Shown one piece after another: positions 38,958-51,193 of a stretch of 64,000 bases of DNA. Each line of letters opens with the position of its first letter. Positions within the stretch are counted from its first letter, which is position 1. The notes beneath the pieces are model-generated. The model had not been told where the DNA came from, ran no database searches, and saw only the letters and a list, made by a program, of their open reading frames with translations. The stretch lies in the NCBI RefSeq assembly GCF_051020975.1, contig NW_027478168.1, positions 5,766,001 to 5,830,000 on the forward strand, written 5' to 3'. Both the position numbers and the translations under genes were made by a program. Source of the stretch: Osmia lignaria lignaria (Eukaryota > Arthropoda > Insecta > Hymenoptera > Megachilidae).

Positions 38958-41855
38958 CATAATTCTCTACAAAAAACGTCTCTTAACATTTTGCCATAGC
39001 TCGCTTCGTTTCCGAGATATTTGCAGATTTATCTCAAGGGAAGGGGCCTAACGGACATATTTCGAGATATTTCTTCTTCTTGTTGTTCTTCTTCTGCACA
39101 GCTAAACTGGAAGTGGCATTTCCAGCTCGCAATAGTGCAGAGTTATCTCAAAGAGAGTGGCCACGGTGTTTCTGTATCTCTATTATGTTGGTGCGGCTTC
39201 GGAACTTTTAAATATCTTGATATATCTCGAGAACTACGCGTCTGATCAAAAAATATCATAGAACATAAAAAGTAGGAAACATAATTCTCTACAAAAAAGG
39301 TCTCTTAACATTTTGCCATAGCTCGCTTCGTTTCCGAGATATTTGCAGATTTATCTCAAGGGAAGGGGCCTGACGGACATATTTCGAGATATTTCTTCTT
39401 CTTGTTGTTCTTCTTCTGCACAGCTAAGCTGGAAGTGGCATTTGCAGCTCGCAATAGTGCAGAGTTATCTCAAAGAAAGGAGCCACGGTGTTTCTGTATC
39501 TCCATTATGTTGGTGCGGCTTCGGAACTTTTAAATATCTTGATATATCTCGAGAACTACGCGTCTGATCAAAAAATATCATAGAACATAAAAAGTAGGAA
39601 ACTTAATTCGCTACAAAAAAGGTCTCTTAACATTTTGCCATAGCTCGCTTCGTTTCCGAGATATTTGCAGATTTATCTCAAGGGAAGGGGCCTGACGGAC
39701 ATATTTCGAGATATTTCTTCTTCTTGTTGTTCCTCTTCTGCACAGCTAAGCTGGAAGTGGCATTTGCAGCTCGCAATTGTGCAGAGTTATCTCAAAGAGA
39801 GGGGCCACGGTGTTTCTGTATCTCTATTATGTTGGTGCGGCTTCGGAACTTTTAAATATCTTGTTATATCTCGAGAACTACGCATCCGATCAGAAAATAT
39901 CATAGAAGATAAAAAGTAGGAAACTTAATTCTCTACGAAAAAGGTCTCTTAACATTTTGCCATAGCTCGCTTCGTTTCCGAGATATTTGCAGATTTATCT
40001 CAAGGTAAGGGGCCTGACGGACATATTTCGAGATATTTCTTCTTCTTGTTGTTCTTCTTCTGCACAGCTAAGCTGGAAGTGGCATTTGCAGCTCGCAATA
40101 GTGCATAGCTATCTGAAAGAAAGGGGCCACGGTGTTTCTGTATCTCTATTATGTTGGTGCGGCTTCGGAACTTTTAAATATCTTGATATATCTCGAGAGC
40201 TACGCATCTGTTCAAAAAATATCATAGAACATAAAAAGTAGGAAACTTAATTCCCTACAAAAAAGGTCTCTTAACATTTTGCCATAGCTCGCTTCGTTTC
40301 CGAGATATTTGCAGATTTATCTCAAGGGAAGGGGCCTAACGGACATATTTGGTGATATTTCTTCTTCTTGTTGTTCTTCTTCTGCACAGCTAAGCTGGAA
40401 GTGGCATTTGCAGCTCGCAATAGTGCAGAGTTATCTCAAAGAAAGGGGCCACGGTGTTTCTGTATCTCTATTATGTTGGTGCGGCTTCGGAACTTTTAAA
40501 TATCTCTATATATCTCGAAAACTACGCTTCCGATCAAAAAATATCATAGAACATAAATTGTAGGAAACATAATTCTCTACAAAAAACGTCTCTTAACATT
40601 TTGCCATAGCTCGCTTCGTTTCCGAGATATTTGCAGATTCAGCTCAAAGGAACTGGCCTGACGGACATATTTCGAGATATTTCTTCTTCTTGTTGCTCTT
40701 CTTCTGCACAGCTAAGCTGGATGTGGCATTTGCAGCTCGCAATAGTGCAGAGTTATCTCAAAGAAAGGGGCCACGGTGTTTCTGTATCTCTATTATGTTG
40801 GTGCGGCTTCGGAACTTTTAAATATCTTGATATATCTCGAGAACTACGCGTCTGATCAAAAAATATCATAGAACATAAAAAGTAGGAAACTTAATTCGCT
40901 ACAAAAAAGGTCTCTTAACATTTTGCCATAGCTCGCTTCGTTTCCGAGATATTTGCAGATTTATCTCAAGGGAAGGGGCCTGACGGACATGTTTCGAGAT
41001 ATTTCTTCTTCTTGTTGTTCCTCTTCTGCACAGCTAAAGTGGAAGTGGCATTTGCAGCTCGCAATTGTGCAGAGTTATCTCAAAGAGAGGGGCCACGGTG
41101 TTTCTGTATCTCTATTATGTTGGTGCGGCTTCGGAACTTTTAAATATCTTGATATATCTCGAGAACTACGCATCTGATCAGAAAATATCATAGAAGATAA
41201 AAAGTAGGAAACTTAATTCTCTACGAAAAAGGTCTCTTAACATTTTGCCATAGCTCGCTTCGTTTCCGAGATATTTGCAGATTTATCTCAAGGTAAGGGG
41301 CCTGACGGACATATTTCGAGATATTTCTTCTTCTTGTTGTTCTTCTTCTGCACAGCTAAGCTGGAAGTGGCATTTGCAGCTCGCAATAGTGCATAGCTAT
41401 CTGAAAGAAAGGGGCCACGGTGTTTCTGTATCTCTATTATGTTGGTGCGGCTTCGGAACTTTTAAATATCTTGATATATCTCGAGAGCTACGCATCTGTT
41501 CAAAAAATATCATAGAACATAAAAAGTAGGAAACTTAATTCCCTACAAAAAAGGTCTCTTAACATTTTGCCATAGCTCGCTTCGTTTCCGAGATATTTGC
41601 AGATTTATCTCAAGGGAAGGGGCCTAACGGACATATTTGGTGATATTTCTTCTTCTTGTTGTTCTTCTTCTGCACAGCTAAGCTGGAAGTGGCATTTGCA
41701 GCTCGCAATAGTGCAGAGTTATCTCAAAGAAAGGGGCCACGGTGTTTCTGTATCTCTATTATGTTGGTGCGGCTTCGGAACTTTTAAATATCTCTATATA
41801 TCTCGAAAACTACGCTTCCGATCAAAAAATATCATAGAACATAAATTGTAGGAAA
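38958..41855 (+). repeat. Domain E HOR, copy 3, nine units
   Basis: This copy has the same order as copies 1 and 2 and shares the copy-2 junction head. Positions 2 and 3 are fused into one unit (39,280-39,601), so it has nine units (2,898 bp). After position 10 the array continues at 41,856 with a position-7 relative rather than position 1, ending the 10-unit pattern. Confidence 0.92.
39280..39601 (+). repeat. Chimeric unit: position 2 head, position 3 tail
   Basis: The head up to tttgcagctc matches position 2 (36,060-36,381). The tail (aaggagcc, tctccattatg, gcgtctg, then aattcgctac in the next unit) matches position 3 (36,382-36,703). The switch lies between about 39,451 and 39,480. Exactly one unit is missing and the 322-bp phase is kept, as expected for exchange between neighbouring units in register. 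Confidence 0.88.
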
Positions 41856-44800
41856 CATAATTCTCTACAAAAAACGTCTCTTAACATTTTGCCATAGCTC
41901 GCTTCGTTTCCGAGATATTTGCAGATTCAGCTCAAAGGAACTGGCCTGACGGACATATTTCGAGATATTTCTTCTTCTTGTTGCTCTTCTTCTGCACAGC
42001 TAAGCTGGATGTGGCATTTGCAGCTCGCAATAGTGCAGAGTTATCTCAAAGAAAGGGGCCACGGTGTTTCTGTATCTCTATTATGTTGGTACGGCTTCGG
42101 AACTTTTAAATATCTTGATATATCTCGAGAACTACGCGTCTGATCAAAAAATATCATAGAACATAAAAAGTAGGAAACATAATTCTCTACAAAAAAGGTC
42201 TCTTAACATTTTGCCATAGCTCGCTTCGTTTCCGAGATATTTGCAGATTTATCTCAAGGGAAGGGGCCTGACGGACATATTTCGAGATATTTCTTGTTCT
42301 TGTTGTTCCTCTTCGGCACAGCTAAGCTGGAAGTGGGATTTGCAGCTCGCAATTGTGCAGAGTTATCTCAAAGAGAGGGGCCACGGTGTTTCTGTATCTC
42401 TATTATGTTGGTGCGGCTTCGGAACTTTTAAATATCTTGATATATCTCGAGAACTACGCATCTGATCAGAAAATATCATAGAAGATAAAAAGTAGGAAAC
42501 TTAATTCTCTACAAAAAAGGTCTCTTAACATTTTGCCATAGCTCGCTTCGTTTCCGAGATATTTGCAGATTTATCTCAAGGTAAGGGGCCTGACGGACAT
42601 ATTTCGAGATATTTCTTCTTCGTGTTGTTCTTCTTCTGCACAGCTAAGCTGGAAGTGGCATTTGCAGCTCGCAATAGTGCATAGCTATCTGAAAGAAAGG
42701 GGCCACGGTGTTTCTGTATCTCTATTATGTTGGTGCGGCTTCGGAACTTTTAAATATCTTGATATATCTCGAGAACTACGCATCTGATCAAAAAATATCA
42801 TAGAACATAAAAAGTAGGAAACTTAATTCGCTACAAAAAAGGTCTCTTAACATTTTGCCATAGCTCTCTTCGTTTCCGAGATATTTGCAGATTTATCTCA
42901 AGGGAAGGGGCCTAACGGACATATTTCGTGATATTTCTTCTTCTTGTTGTTCTTCTTCTGCACAGCTAAGCTGGAAGTGGCATTTGCAGCTCGCAATAGT
43001 GCAGAGTTATCTCAAAGAAAGGGGCCACGGTGTTTCTGTATCTCTATTATGTTGGTGCGGCTTCTTAACTTTTAAATATCTTGATATATCTCGAGAACTA
43101 CGCATCTGATCAAAAAATTTCATAGAACATAAAAAGTAGGAAACTCAATTCTCTACAAAAAAGGTCTCTTAACATTTTGCAATAGCTCGCTTCGTTTCCG
43201 AGATATTTGCAGATTTATCTCAAGGGAAGGGGCCTGACGGACATATTTCGAGATATTTCTTCTTCTTGTTGTTCTTCTTCTGCACAGCTAAGCTGGAAGT
43301 GGCATTTGCGGCTCGCACTAGTGCAGAGTTATCTCAAAGAAAGGGGCCACGGTGTTTCTGTATCTCTATTATGTTGGTGCGGCTTCGGAACTTTTAAATA
43401 TCTCGATATATCTCGAAAACAACGCATCTGATCAAAAAATATCATAGAACATAAAAAGTAGGCAACTTAATTCTCTACAAAAAAGGTCTCTTATCATTTT
43501 GCCATAGCTCTCTTCGTTTCCGAGATACTTGCCGATTTATCTCAAGGGAAGGGGCCTGACGGACATATTTCGAGATATTTCTTCTTCTTGTTGTTCTTCT
43601 TCTGCACAGCTAAGCTGGAAGTGGCATTTGCAGCTCGCAATTGTGCAGAGTTATCTCAAAGAGAGGGGCCACGGTGTTTCTGTATCTCTATTATGTTGGT
43701 GCGGCTTCGGAACTTTTAAATATCTTGTAATATCTCGAGAACTACGCATCTGATAAAAAAATACCATACAACATAAAAAGTAGGAAACTTAATTCTCTAC
43801 AAAAAAGGTCTCTTATCATTTTGCCATAGCTCTCTTCGTTTCCGAGATATTTGCAGATTTATCTCAAGGGAAGGGGCCTGACGGACATATTTCGAGATAT
43901 TTCTTCTTCTTGTTGTTCTTCTTCTGCACAGCTAAGCTGGAAGTGGCATTTGCAGCTCGCAATAGTGCAGAGTTATCTCAAAGAAAGGGGCCACGGTGTT
44001 TCTGTATCTCTATTATGTTGGTGCGGCTTCGGAACTTTTAAATATCTTGATATATCTCGAGAACTACGCGTCTGATCAAAAAATATCATAGATCATAAAA
44101 AGTAGGAAACATAATTCTCTACAGAAAAGGTCTCTTAACATTTTGCCATAGCTCGCTTCGTTTCCGAGATATTTGCAGATTTATCTCAAGGGAAGGGGCC
44201 TGACGGACATATTTCGAGATATTTCTTCTTCTTGTTGTTCTTCTTCTGTTCAGCTAAACTGGACGTGGCATTTCCAGCTCGCAATAGTGCAGAGTTATCT
44301 CAAAGAGAGGGGCCACGGTGTTTCTGTATCTCTATTATGTTGGTGCGGCTTCGGAACTTTTAAATATCTTGATATATCTCGAGAACTACGCATCTGTTCA
44401 AAAAATATCATAGAACATGAATTGTAGGAAACATAATGGTCTACAAAAAAGGTCTCTTAACATTTTGCCATAGCTCGCTTCGTTTCCGAGATACTTGCCG
44501 ATTTATCTCAAGGGAAGGGGCCTGACGGACATATTTCGAGATATTTCTTCTTCTTGTTGTTCTTCTTCTGCACAGCTAAGCTGGAAGTGGCATTTGCAGC
44601 TCGCAATTGTGCAGAGTTATCTCAAAGAGAGGGGCCACGGTGTTTCTGTATCTCTATTATGTTGGTGCGGCTTCGGAACTTTTAAATATCTTGATATATC
44701 TCGAGAACTACGAATCTGATCAGAAAATATCATAGAAGATAAAAAGTAGGAAACTTAATTCTCTACAAAAAAGGTCTCTTAACATTTTGCCATAGCTCGC

Positions 44801-45075
44801 TTCGTTTCCGAGATATTTGCAGATTTATCTCATGGTAAGGGGCCTGACGGACAGATTTCGAGATATTTCTTCTTCTTGTTGTTCTTCTTCTGCACAGCTA
44901 AGCTGGAAGTGGCATTTGCAGCTCGCAATAGTGCAGAGTTATCTCAAAGAGAGGGGCCACGGTGTTTCTGTATCTCTATTATGTTGGTGCGGCTTCGGAA
45001 CTTTTAAATATCTTGATATATCTCGAGAACTACGCATCTGATCAAAAAATATCATAGAACATAAATTGTAGGAAA

Positions 45076-48000
45076 CATAATTGTCTACAAAAAAGGTCTC
45101 TTAACATTTTGCCATAGCTCGCTTCGTTTCCGAGATACTTGCCGATTTATCTCAAGGGAAGGGGCCTGACGGACATATTTCGAGATATTTCTTCTTCTTG
45201 TTGTTCTTCTTCTGCACAGCTAAGCTGGAAGTGGCATTTGCAGCTCGCAATTGTGCAGAGTTATCTCAAAGAGAGGGGCCACGGTGTTTCTGTATCTCTA
45301 TTATGTTGGTGCGGCTTCGGAACTTTTAAATATCTTGATATATCTCGAGAACTACGAATCTGATCAGAAAATATCATAAAAGATAAAAAGTAGGAAACTT
45401 AATTCTCTACAAAAAAGGTCTCTTAACATTTTGCCATAGCTCGCTTCGTTTCCGAGATATTTGCAGATTTATCTCAAGGGAAGGGGCCTGACGGACATAT
45501 TCCGAGATATTTCTTCTTCTTGTTGTTCCTCTTCTGCACAGCTAAGCTGGAAGTGGCATTTGCAGCTCGCAATAGTGCAGAGTTATCTCAAAGAAAGAGG
45601 CCACGGTGTTTCTGCACCTCTATTATGTTGGTGCAGCTTCGGAACTTTTAAGTATCTTGATATATCTCGAGAACTACGCATCTGATCAAAAAATATCATA
45701 GAAGATAAAAAGTAGGAAACTTAATTCTCTACAAAAAAGGTCTCTTAACGTTTTGCAATAGCTCGCTTTGTTTCCGAGATATTTGCAGATTTATCTCAAG
45801 GGAAGGGTCCTGACGGACATATTTCGAGATATTTCTTCTTCTTGTTGTTCTTCTTCTGCACAGCTAAACTGGAAGTGGCATTTCCAGCTCGCAATAGTGC
45901 AGAGTTATCCCAAAGAAAGGGGCCACGGTGTTTCTGTATCTCTATTATGTTGGTGCGGCTTCGGAACTTTTAAATATCTCGATATATCTCGAAAACTACG
46001 CTTCTGATCAAAAAATATCATAGAACATAAATTGTAGGAAACATAATTCTCTACAAAAAAGGTCTCTTAACATTTTGCCATAGCTCGCTTCGTTTCCGAG
46101 ATATTTGCAGATTTATCTCAAGGGAAGGGGCCTAACGGACATATTTCGTGATATTTCTTCTTCTTGTTGTTCTTCTTCTGCACAGCTAAGCTGGAAGTGG
46201 CATTTGCAGCTCGCAATAGTGCAGAGTTATCTCAAAGAAAGGGGCCACGGTGTCTCTGTATCTCTATTATGTTGGTGCGGCTTCTTAACTTTTAAATATC
46301 TTGATATATCTCGAGAACTACGCATCTGATCAAAAAATTTCATAGAACATAAAAAGTAGGAAACTCAATTCTCTACAAAAAAGGTCTCTTAACATTTTGC
46401 AATAGCTCGTTTCGTTTCCGAGATATTTGCAGATTTATCTCAAGGGAAGGGGCCTAACGGACATATTTCGAGATATTTCTTCTTCTTGTTGTTCTTCTTC
46501 TGCACAGCTAAACTGGAAGTGGCATTTCCAGCTCGCAATAGTGCAGAGTTATCTCAAAGAGAGGGGCCACGGTGTTTCTGTATCTCTATTATGTTGGTGC
46601 GGCTTCGGAACTTTTAAATATCTTGATATATCTCGAGAACTACGCATCTGATAAAAAAATACCATAGAACATAAAAAGTAGGAAACTTAATTCTCTACAA
46701 AAAAGGTCTCTTATCATTTTGCCATAGCTCTCTTCGTTTCCGAGATATTTGCAGATTTATCTCAAGGGAAGGGGCCTGACGGACATATTTCGAGATATTT
46801 CTTCTTCTTGTTGTTCTTCTTCTGCACAGCTAAGCTGGAAGTGGCATTTGCAGCTCGCAATAGTGCATAGTTATCTGAAAGAAAGGGGCCACGGTGTTTC
46901 TGTATCTCTATTATGTTGGTGCGGCTTCGGAACTTTTAAATATCTTGATATATCTCGAGAACTACGCGTCTGATCAAAAAATATCATAGAACATAAAAAG
47001 TAGGAAACATAATTCTCTACAGAAAAGGTCTCTTAACATTTTGCCATAGCTCGCTTCGTTTCCGAGATATTTGCAGATTTATCTCAAGGGAAGGGGCCTG
47101 ACGGACATATTTCGAGATATTTCTTCTTCTTGTTGTTCTTCTTCTGCACAGCTAAACTGGACGTGGCATTTCCAGCTCGCAATAGTGCAGAGTTATCTCA
47201 AAGAGAGGGGCCACGGTGTTTCTGTATCTCTATTATGTTGGTGCGGCTTCGGAACTTTTAAATATCTTGATATATCTCGAGAACTACGCATCTGTTCAAA
47301 AAATATCATAGAACATAAATTGTAGGAAACATAATTGTCTACAAAAAAGGTCTCTTAACATTTTGCCATAGCTCGCTTCGTTTCCGAGATACTTGCCGAT
47401 TTATCTCAAGGGAAGGGGCCTGACGGACATATTTCGAGATATTTCTTCTTCTTGTTGTTCTTCTTCTGCACAGCTAAGCTGGAAGTGGCATTTGCAGCTC
47501 GCAATTGTGCAGAGTTATCTCAAAGAGAGGGGCCACGGTGTTTCTGTATCTCTATTATGTTGGTGCGGCTTCGGAACTTTTAAATATCTTGATATATCTC
47601 GAGAACTACGCATCTGATAAAAAAATACCATAGAACATAAAAAGTAGGAAACTTAATTCTCTACAAAAAAGGTCTCTTATCATTTTGCCATAGCTCTCTT
47701 CGTTGCCGAGATATTTGCAGATTCATCTCAAGGGAAGGGGCCTGACGGACATATTTCGAGATATTTCTTCTTCTTGTTGTTCTTCTTCTGCACAGCTAAG
47801 CTGGAAGTGGCATTTGCAGCTCGCAATAGTGCATAGTTATCTGAAAGAAAGGGGCCACGGTGTTTCTGTATCTCTATTATGTTGGTGCGGCTTCGGAACT
47901 TTTAAATATCTTGATATATCTCGAGAACTACGCGTCTGATCAAAAAATATCATAGAACATAAAAAGTAGGAAACATAATTCTCTACAGAAAAGGTCTCTT

Positions 48001-48295
48001 AACATTTTGCCATAGCTCGCTTCGTTTCCGAGATATTTGCAGATTTATCTCAAGGGAAGGGGCCTGACGGACATATTTCGAGATATTTCTTCTTCTTGTT
48101 GTTCTTCTTCTGCACAGCTAAACTGGACGTGGCATTTCCAGCTCGCAATAGTGCAGAGTTATCTCAAAGAGAGGGGCCACGGTGTTTCTGTATCTCTATT
48201 ATGTTGGTGCGGCTTCGGAACTTTTAAATATCTTGATATATCTCGAGAACTACGCATCTGATCAAAAAATATCATAGAACATAAATTGTAGGAAA
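45076..48295 (+). repeat. Domain F 10-unit HOR, copy 1
   Basis: The units start at 45,076, 45,398, 45,720, 46,042, 46,364, 46,686, 47,008, 47,330, 47,652 and 47,974. Rare markers shared with copy 2 at 3,220 bp are catcataaaagat, ctgcacctc with ttaagtatc, ttgcaatagctcgctttg, ggtgtctctg with gcttcttaac, and gcaatagctcgtttcg. The last markers I can see to be shared before the copies part fall near 49,733. Confidence 0.88.
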
Positions 48296-48617
48296 CATAA
48301 TTGTCTACAAAAAAGGTCTCTTAACATTTTGCCATAGCTCGCTTCGTTTCCGAGATACTTGCCGATTTATCTCAAGGGAAGGGGCCTGACGGACATATTT
48401 CGAGATATTTCTTCTTCTTGTTGTTCTTCTTCTGCACAGCTAAGCTGGAAGTGGCATTTGCAGCTCGCAATTGTGCAGAGTTATCTCAAAGAGAGGGGCC
48501 ACGGTGTTTCTGTATCTCTATTATGTTGGTGCGGCTTCGGAACTTTTAAATATCTTGATATATCTCGAGAACTACGAATCTGATCAGAAAATATCATAAA
48601 AGATAAAAAGTAGGAAA
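46686..48617 (+). repeat. Nested 3-unit (966 bp) tandem duplication
   Basis: The unit run 46,686, 47,008, 47,330 (gtgcatagttatctgaaag; taaactggacg; gatacttgccgattt) is followed directly by the same run at 47,652, 47,974 and 48,296. The second copy has private changes, for example cgttgccgag and gattcatctc in its first unit and gatcaaaa instead of gttcaaaa in its second. The tail of its third unit carries the cataaaagat marker instead. Confidence 0.82.
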
Positions 48618-50871
48618 CTTAATTCTCTACAAAAAAGGTCTCTTAACATTTTGCCATAGCTCGCTTCGTTTCCGAGATATTTGCAGATTTATCTCAAGGG
48701 AAGGGGCCTGACGGACATATTCCGAGATATTTCTTCTTCTTGTTGTTCCTCTTCTGCACAGCTAAGCTGGAAGTGGCATTTGCAGCTCGCAATAGTGCAG
48801 AGTTATCTCAAAGAAAGAGGCCACGGTGTTTCTGCACCTCTATTATGTTGGTGCAGCTTCGGAACTTTTAAGTATCTTGATATATCTCGAGAACTACGCA
48901 TCTGATCAAAAAATATCATAGAAGATAAAAAGTAGGAAACTTAATTCTCTACAAAAAAGGTCTCTTAACGTTTTGCAATAGCTCGCTTTGTTTCCGAGAT
49001 ATTTGCAGATTTATCTCAAGGGAAGGGTCCTGACGGACATATTTCGAGATATTTCTTCTTCTTGTTGTTCTTCTTCTGCACAGCTAAACTGGAAGTGGCA
49101 TTTCCAGCTCGCAATAGTGCAGAGTTATCCCAAAGAAAGGGGCCACGGTGTTTCTGTATCTCTATTATGTTGGTGCGGCTTCGGAACTTTTAAATATCTC
49201 GATATATCTCGAAAACTACGCTTCTGATCAAAAAATATCATAGAACATAAATTGTAGGAAACATAATTCTCTACAAAAAAGGTCTCTTAACATTTTGCCA
49301 TAGCTCGCTTCGTTTCCGAGATATTTGCAGATTTATCTCAAGGGAAGGGGCCTAACGGACATATTTCGTGATATTTCTTCTTCTTGTTGTTCTTCTTCTG
49401 CACAGCTAAGCTGGAAGTGGCATTTGCAGCTCGCAATAGTGCAGAGTTATCTCAAAGAAAGGGGCCACGGTGTCTCTGTATCTCTATTATGTTGGTGCGG
49501 CTTCTTAACTTTTAAATATCTTGATATATCTCGAGAACTACGCATCTGATCAAAAAATTTCATAGAACATAAAAAGTAGGAAACTCAATTCTCTACAAAA
49601 AAGGTCTCTTAACATTTTGCAATAGCTCGTTTCGTTTCCGAGATATTTGCAGATTTATCTCAAGGGAAGGGGCCTAACGGACATATTTCGAGATATTTCT
49701 TCTTCTTGTTGTTCTTCTTCTGCACAGCTAAACTGGAAGTGGCATTTGCAGCTCGCAATAGTGCATAGTTATCTGAAAGAAAGGGGCCACGGTGTTTCTG
49801 TATCTCTATTATGTTGGTGCGGCTTCGGAACTTTTAAATATCTTGATATATCTCGAGAACTACGCGTCTGATCAAAAAATATCATAGAACATAAAAAGTA
49901 GGAAACATAATTCTCTACAGAAAAGGTCTCTTAACATTTTGCCATAGCTCGCTTCGTTTCCGAGATATTTGCAGATTTATCTCAAGGGAAGGGGCCTGAC
50001 GGACATATTTCGAGATATTTCTTCTTCTTGTTGTTCTTCTTCTGCACAGCTAAACTGGACGTGGCATTTCCAGCTCGCAATAGTGCAGAGTTATCTCAAA
50101 GAGAGGGGCCACGGTGTTTCTGTACCTCTATTATGTTGGTGCGGCTTCGGAACTTTTAAATATCTTGATATATCTCGAGAACTACGCATCTGTTCAAAAA
50201 ATAACATAGAACATAAATTGTAGGAAACATAATTGTCTACAAAAAATGTCTCTTAACATTTTGCCATAGCTCGCTTCGTTTCCGAGATACTTGCCGATTT
50301 ATCTCAAGGGAAGGGGCCTGACGGACATATTTCGAGATATTTCTTCTTCTTGTTGTTCTTCTTCTGCACAGCTAAGCTGGAAGTGGCATTTGCAGCTCGC
50401 AATTGTGCAGAGTTATCTCAAAGAGAGGGGCCACGGTGTTTCTGTATCTCTATTATGTTGGTGCGGCTTCGGAACTTTTAAGTATCTTGATATATCTCGA
50501 GAACTACGAATCTGATCAGAAAATATCATAGAAGATAAAAAGTAGGAAACTTAATTGTCTACAAAAAAGGTCTCTTAACATTTTGCCATAGCTCGCTTCG
50601 TTTCCGAGATATTTGCAGATTTATCTCATGGTAAGGGGCCTGACGGACATATTTCGAGATATTTCTTCTTCTTGTTGTTCTTCTTCTGCACAGCTAAGCT
50701 GGAAGTGGCATTTGCAGCTCGCAGTAGTGCAGAGTTATCTCAAAGAAAGGGGCCACGGTGTTTCTGTATCTCTATTATGTTGGTGCGGCTTCGGAACTTT
50801 TAAATATCTCAATATATCTCGAAAACTACGCTTCTGATCAAAAAATATCATAGAACATAAATTGTAGGAAA
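48296..50871 (+). repeat. Domain F HOR, copy 2, shortened and diverging
   Basis: The first four units (48,296, 48,618, 48,940, 49,262) match copy 1 at 3,220 bp without a difference I noticed. The fifth (49,584) is a chimera that drops one unit. The sequence then follows copy 1 at 2,898 bp through 49,906, and finally resembles the pre-HOR units at 44,432 and 44,754 instead. Confidence 0.85.
49584..49905 (+). repeat. Chimeric unit in domain F
   Basis: The head (ttgcaatagctcgtttcg, cctaacgg, taaactgg) matches the unit at 46,364. From ttgcagctcgc onward (gtgcatagttatctgaaag, gcgtctg) it matches the next unit, 46,686. The switch falls in a narrow interval, about 49,734-49,747. One unit is lost and phase is kept. 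Confidence 0.85.
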
Positions 50872-51193
50872 CATAATTCTCTACAAAAAAGGTCTCTTAA
50901 CATTTTGCCATAGCTCGCTTCCTTTCCGAGATATTTGCAGATTTATCTCAAGGGAAGGGGCCTGACGGACATATTTCGAGATATTTCTTCTTCTTGTTGT
51001 TCTTCTTCTGCACAGCTAAGCTGGAAGTGCCATTTGCAGCGCGCAATAGTGCAGAGTTATCTCAAAGAAAGGGGCCACGCTGTTTCTGTTTCTCTATTAT
51101 GTTGGTGCGGCTTCGGAACTTTTAAATATCTTGATATATCTCGAGAACTACGCATCTGATCAAAAAATATCATAGAACATAAAAAGTAGGAAA

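Larger units (their letters stand above)
22217..49583 (+). repeat. gcttcttaac sub-family (9 units)
   Basis: Units with ggcttcttaacttttaa in place of ggcttcggaacttttaa start at 22,217, 25,113, 26,723, 28,977, 30,909, 31,553, 42,822, 46,042 and 49,262. Most also have gtgatatttc after the gacggacat block, and most are followed by aatttcat. The lineage bridges domains C, D and F but is missing from the three domain E HOR copies. Confidence 0.85.
18355..50549 (+). repeat. gatacttgccgattt sub-family (9 units)
   Basis: Units reading gagatacttgccgattt instead of gagatatttgcagattt start at 18,355, 19,643, 22,861, 43,466, 44,432, 45,076, 47,330, 48,296 and 50,228. They nearly always carry caattgtgcag as well. 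The sub-family is in two clusters, in domains C and F, separated by about 20 kb without it. Confidence 0.85.
41856..50871 (+). repeat. Domain F: 28 units, 10-unit HOR with nested 3-unit and 18-unit recurrences
   Basis: Markers include gatacttgccgattt units (43,466, 44,432, 45,076, 47,330, 48,296, 50,228), taaactggacg units (44,110, 47,008, 47,974, 49,906) and a ctgcacctc unit (45,398, 48,618). The block 45,076-48,295 is repeated from 48,296. The three units 44,110-45,075 resemble 49,906-50,871 at 5,796 bp (18 units). No gattcagctc unit occurs here beyond 42,177. The first four units are transitional from domain E. Confidence 0.82.
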
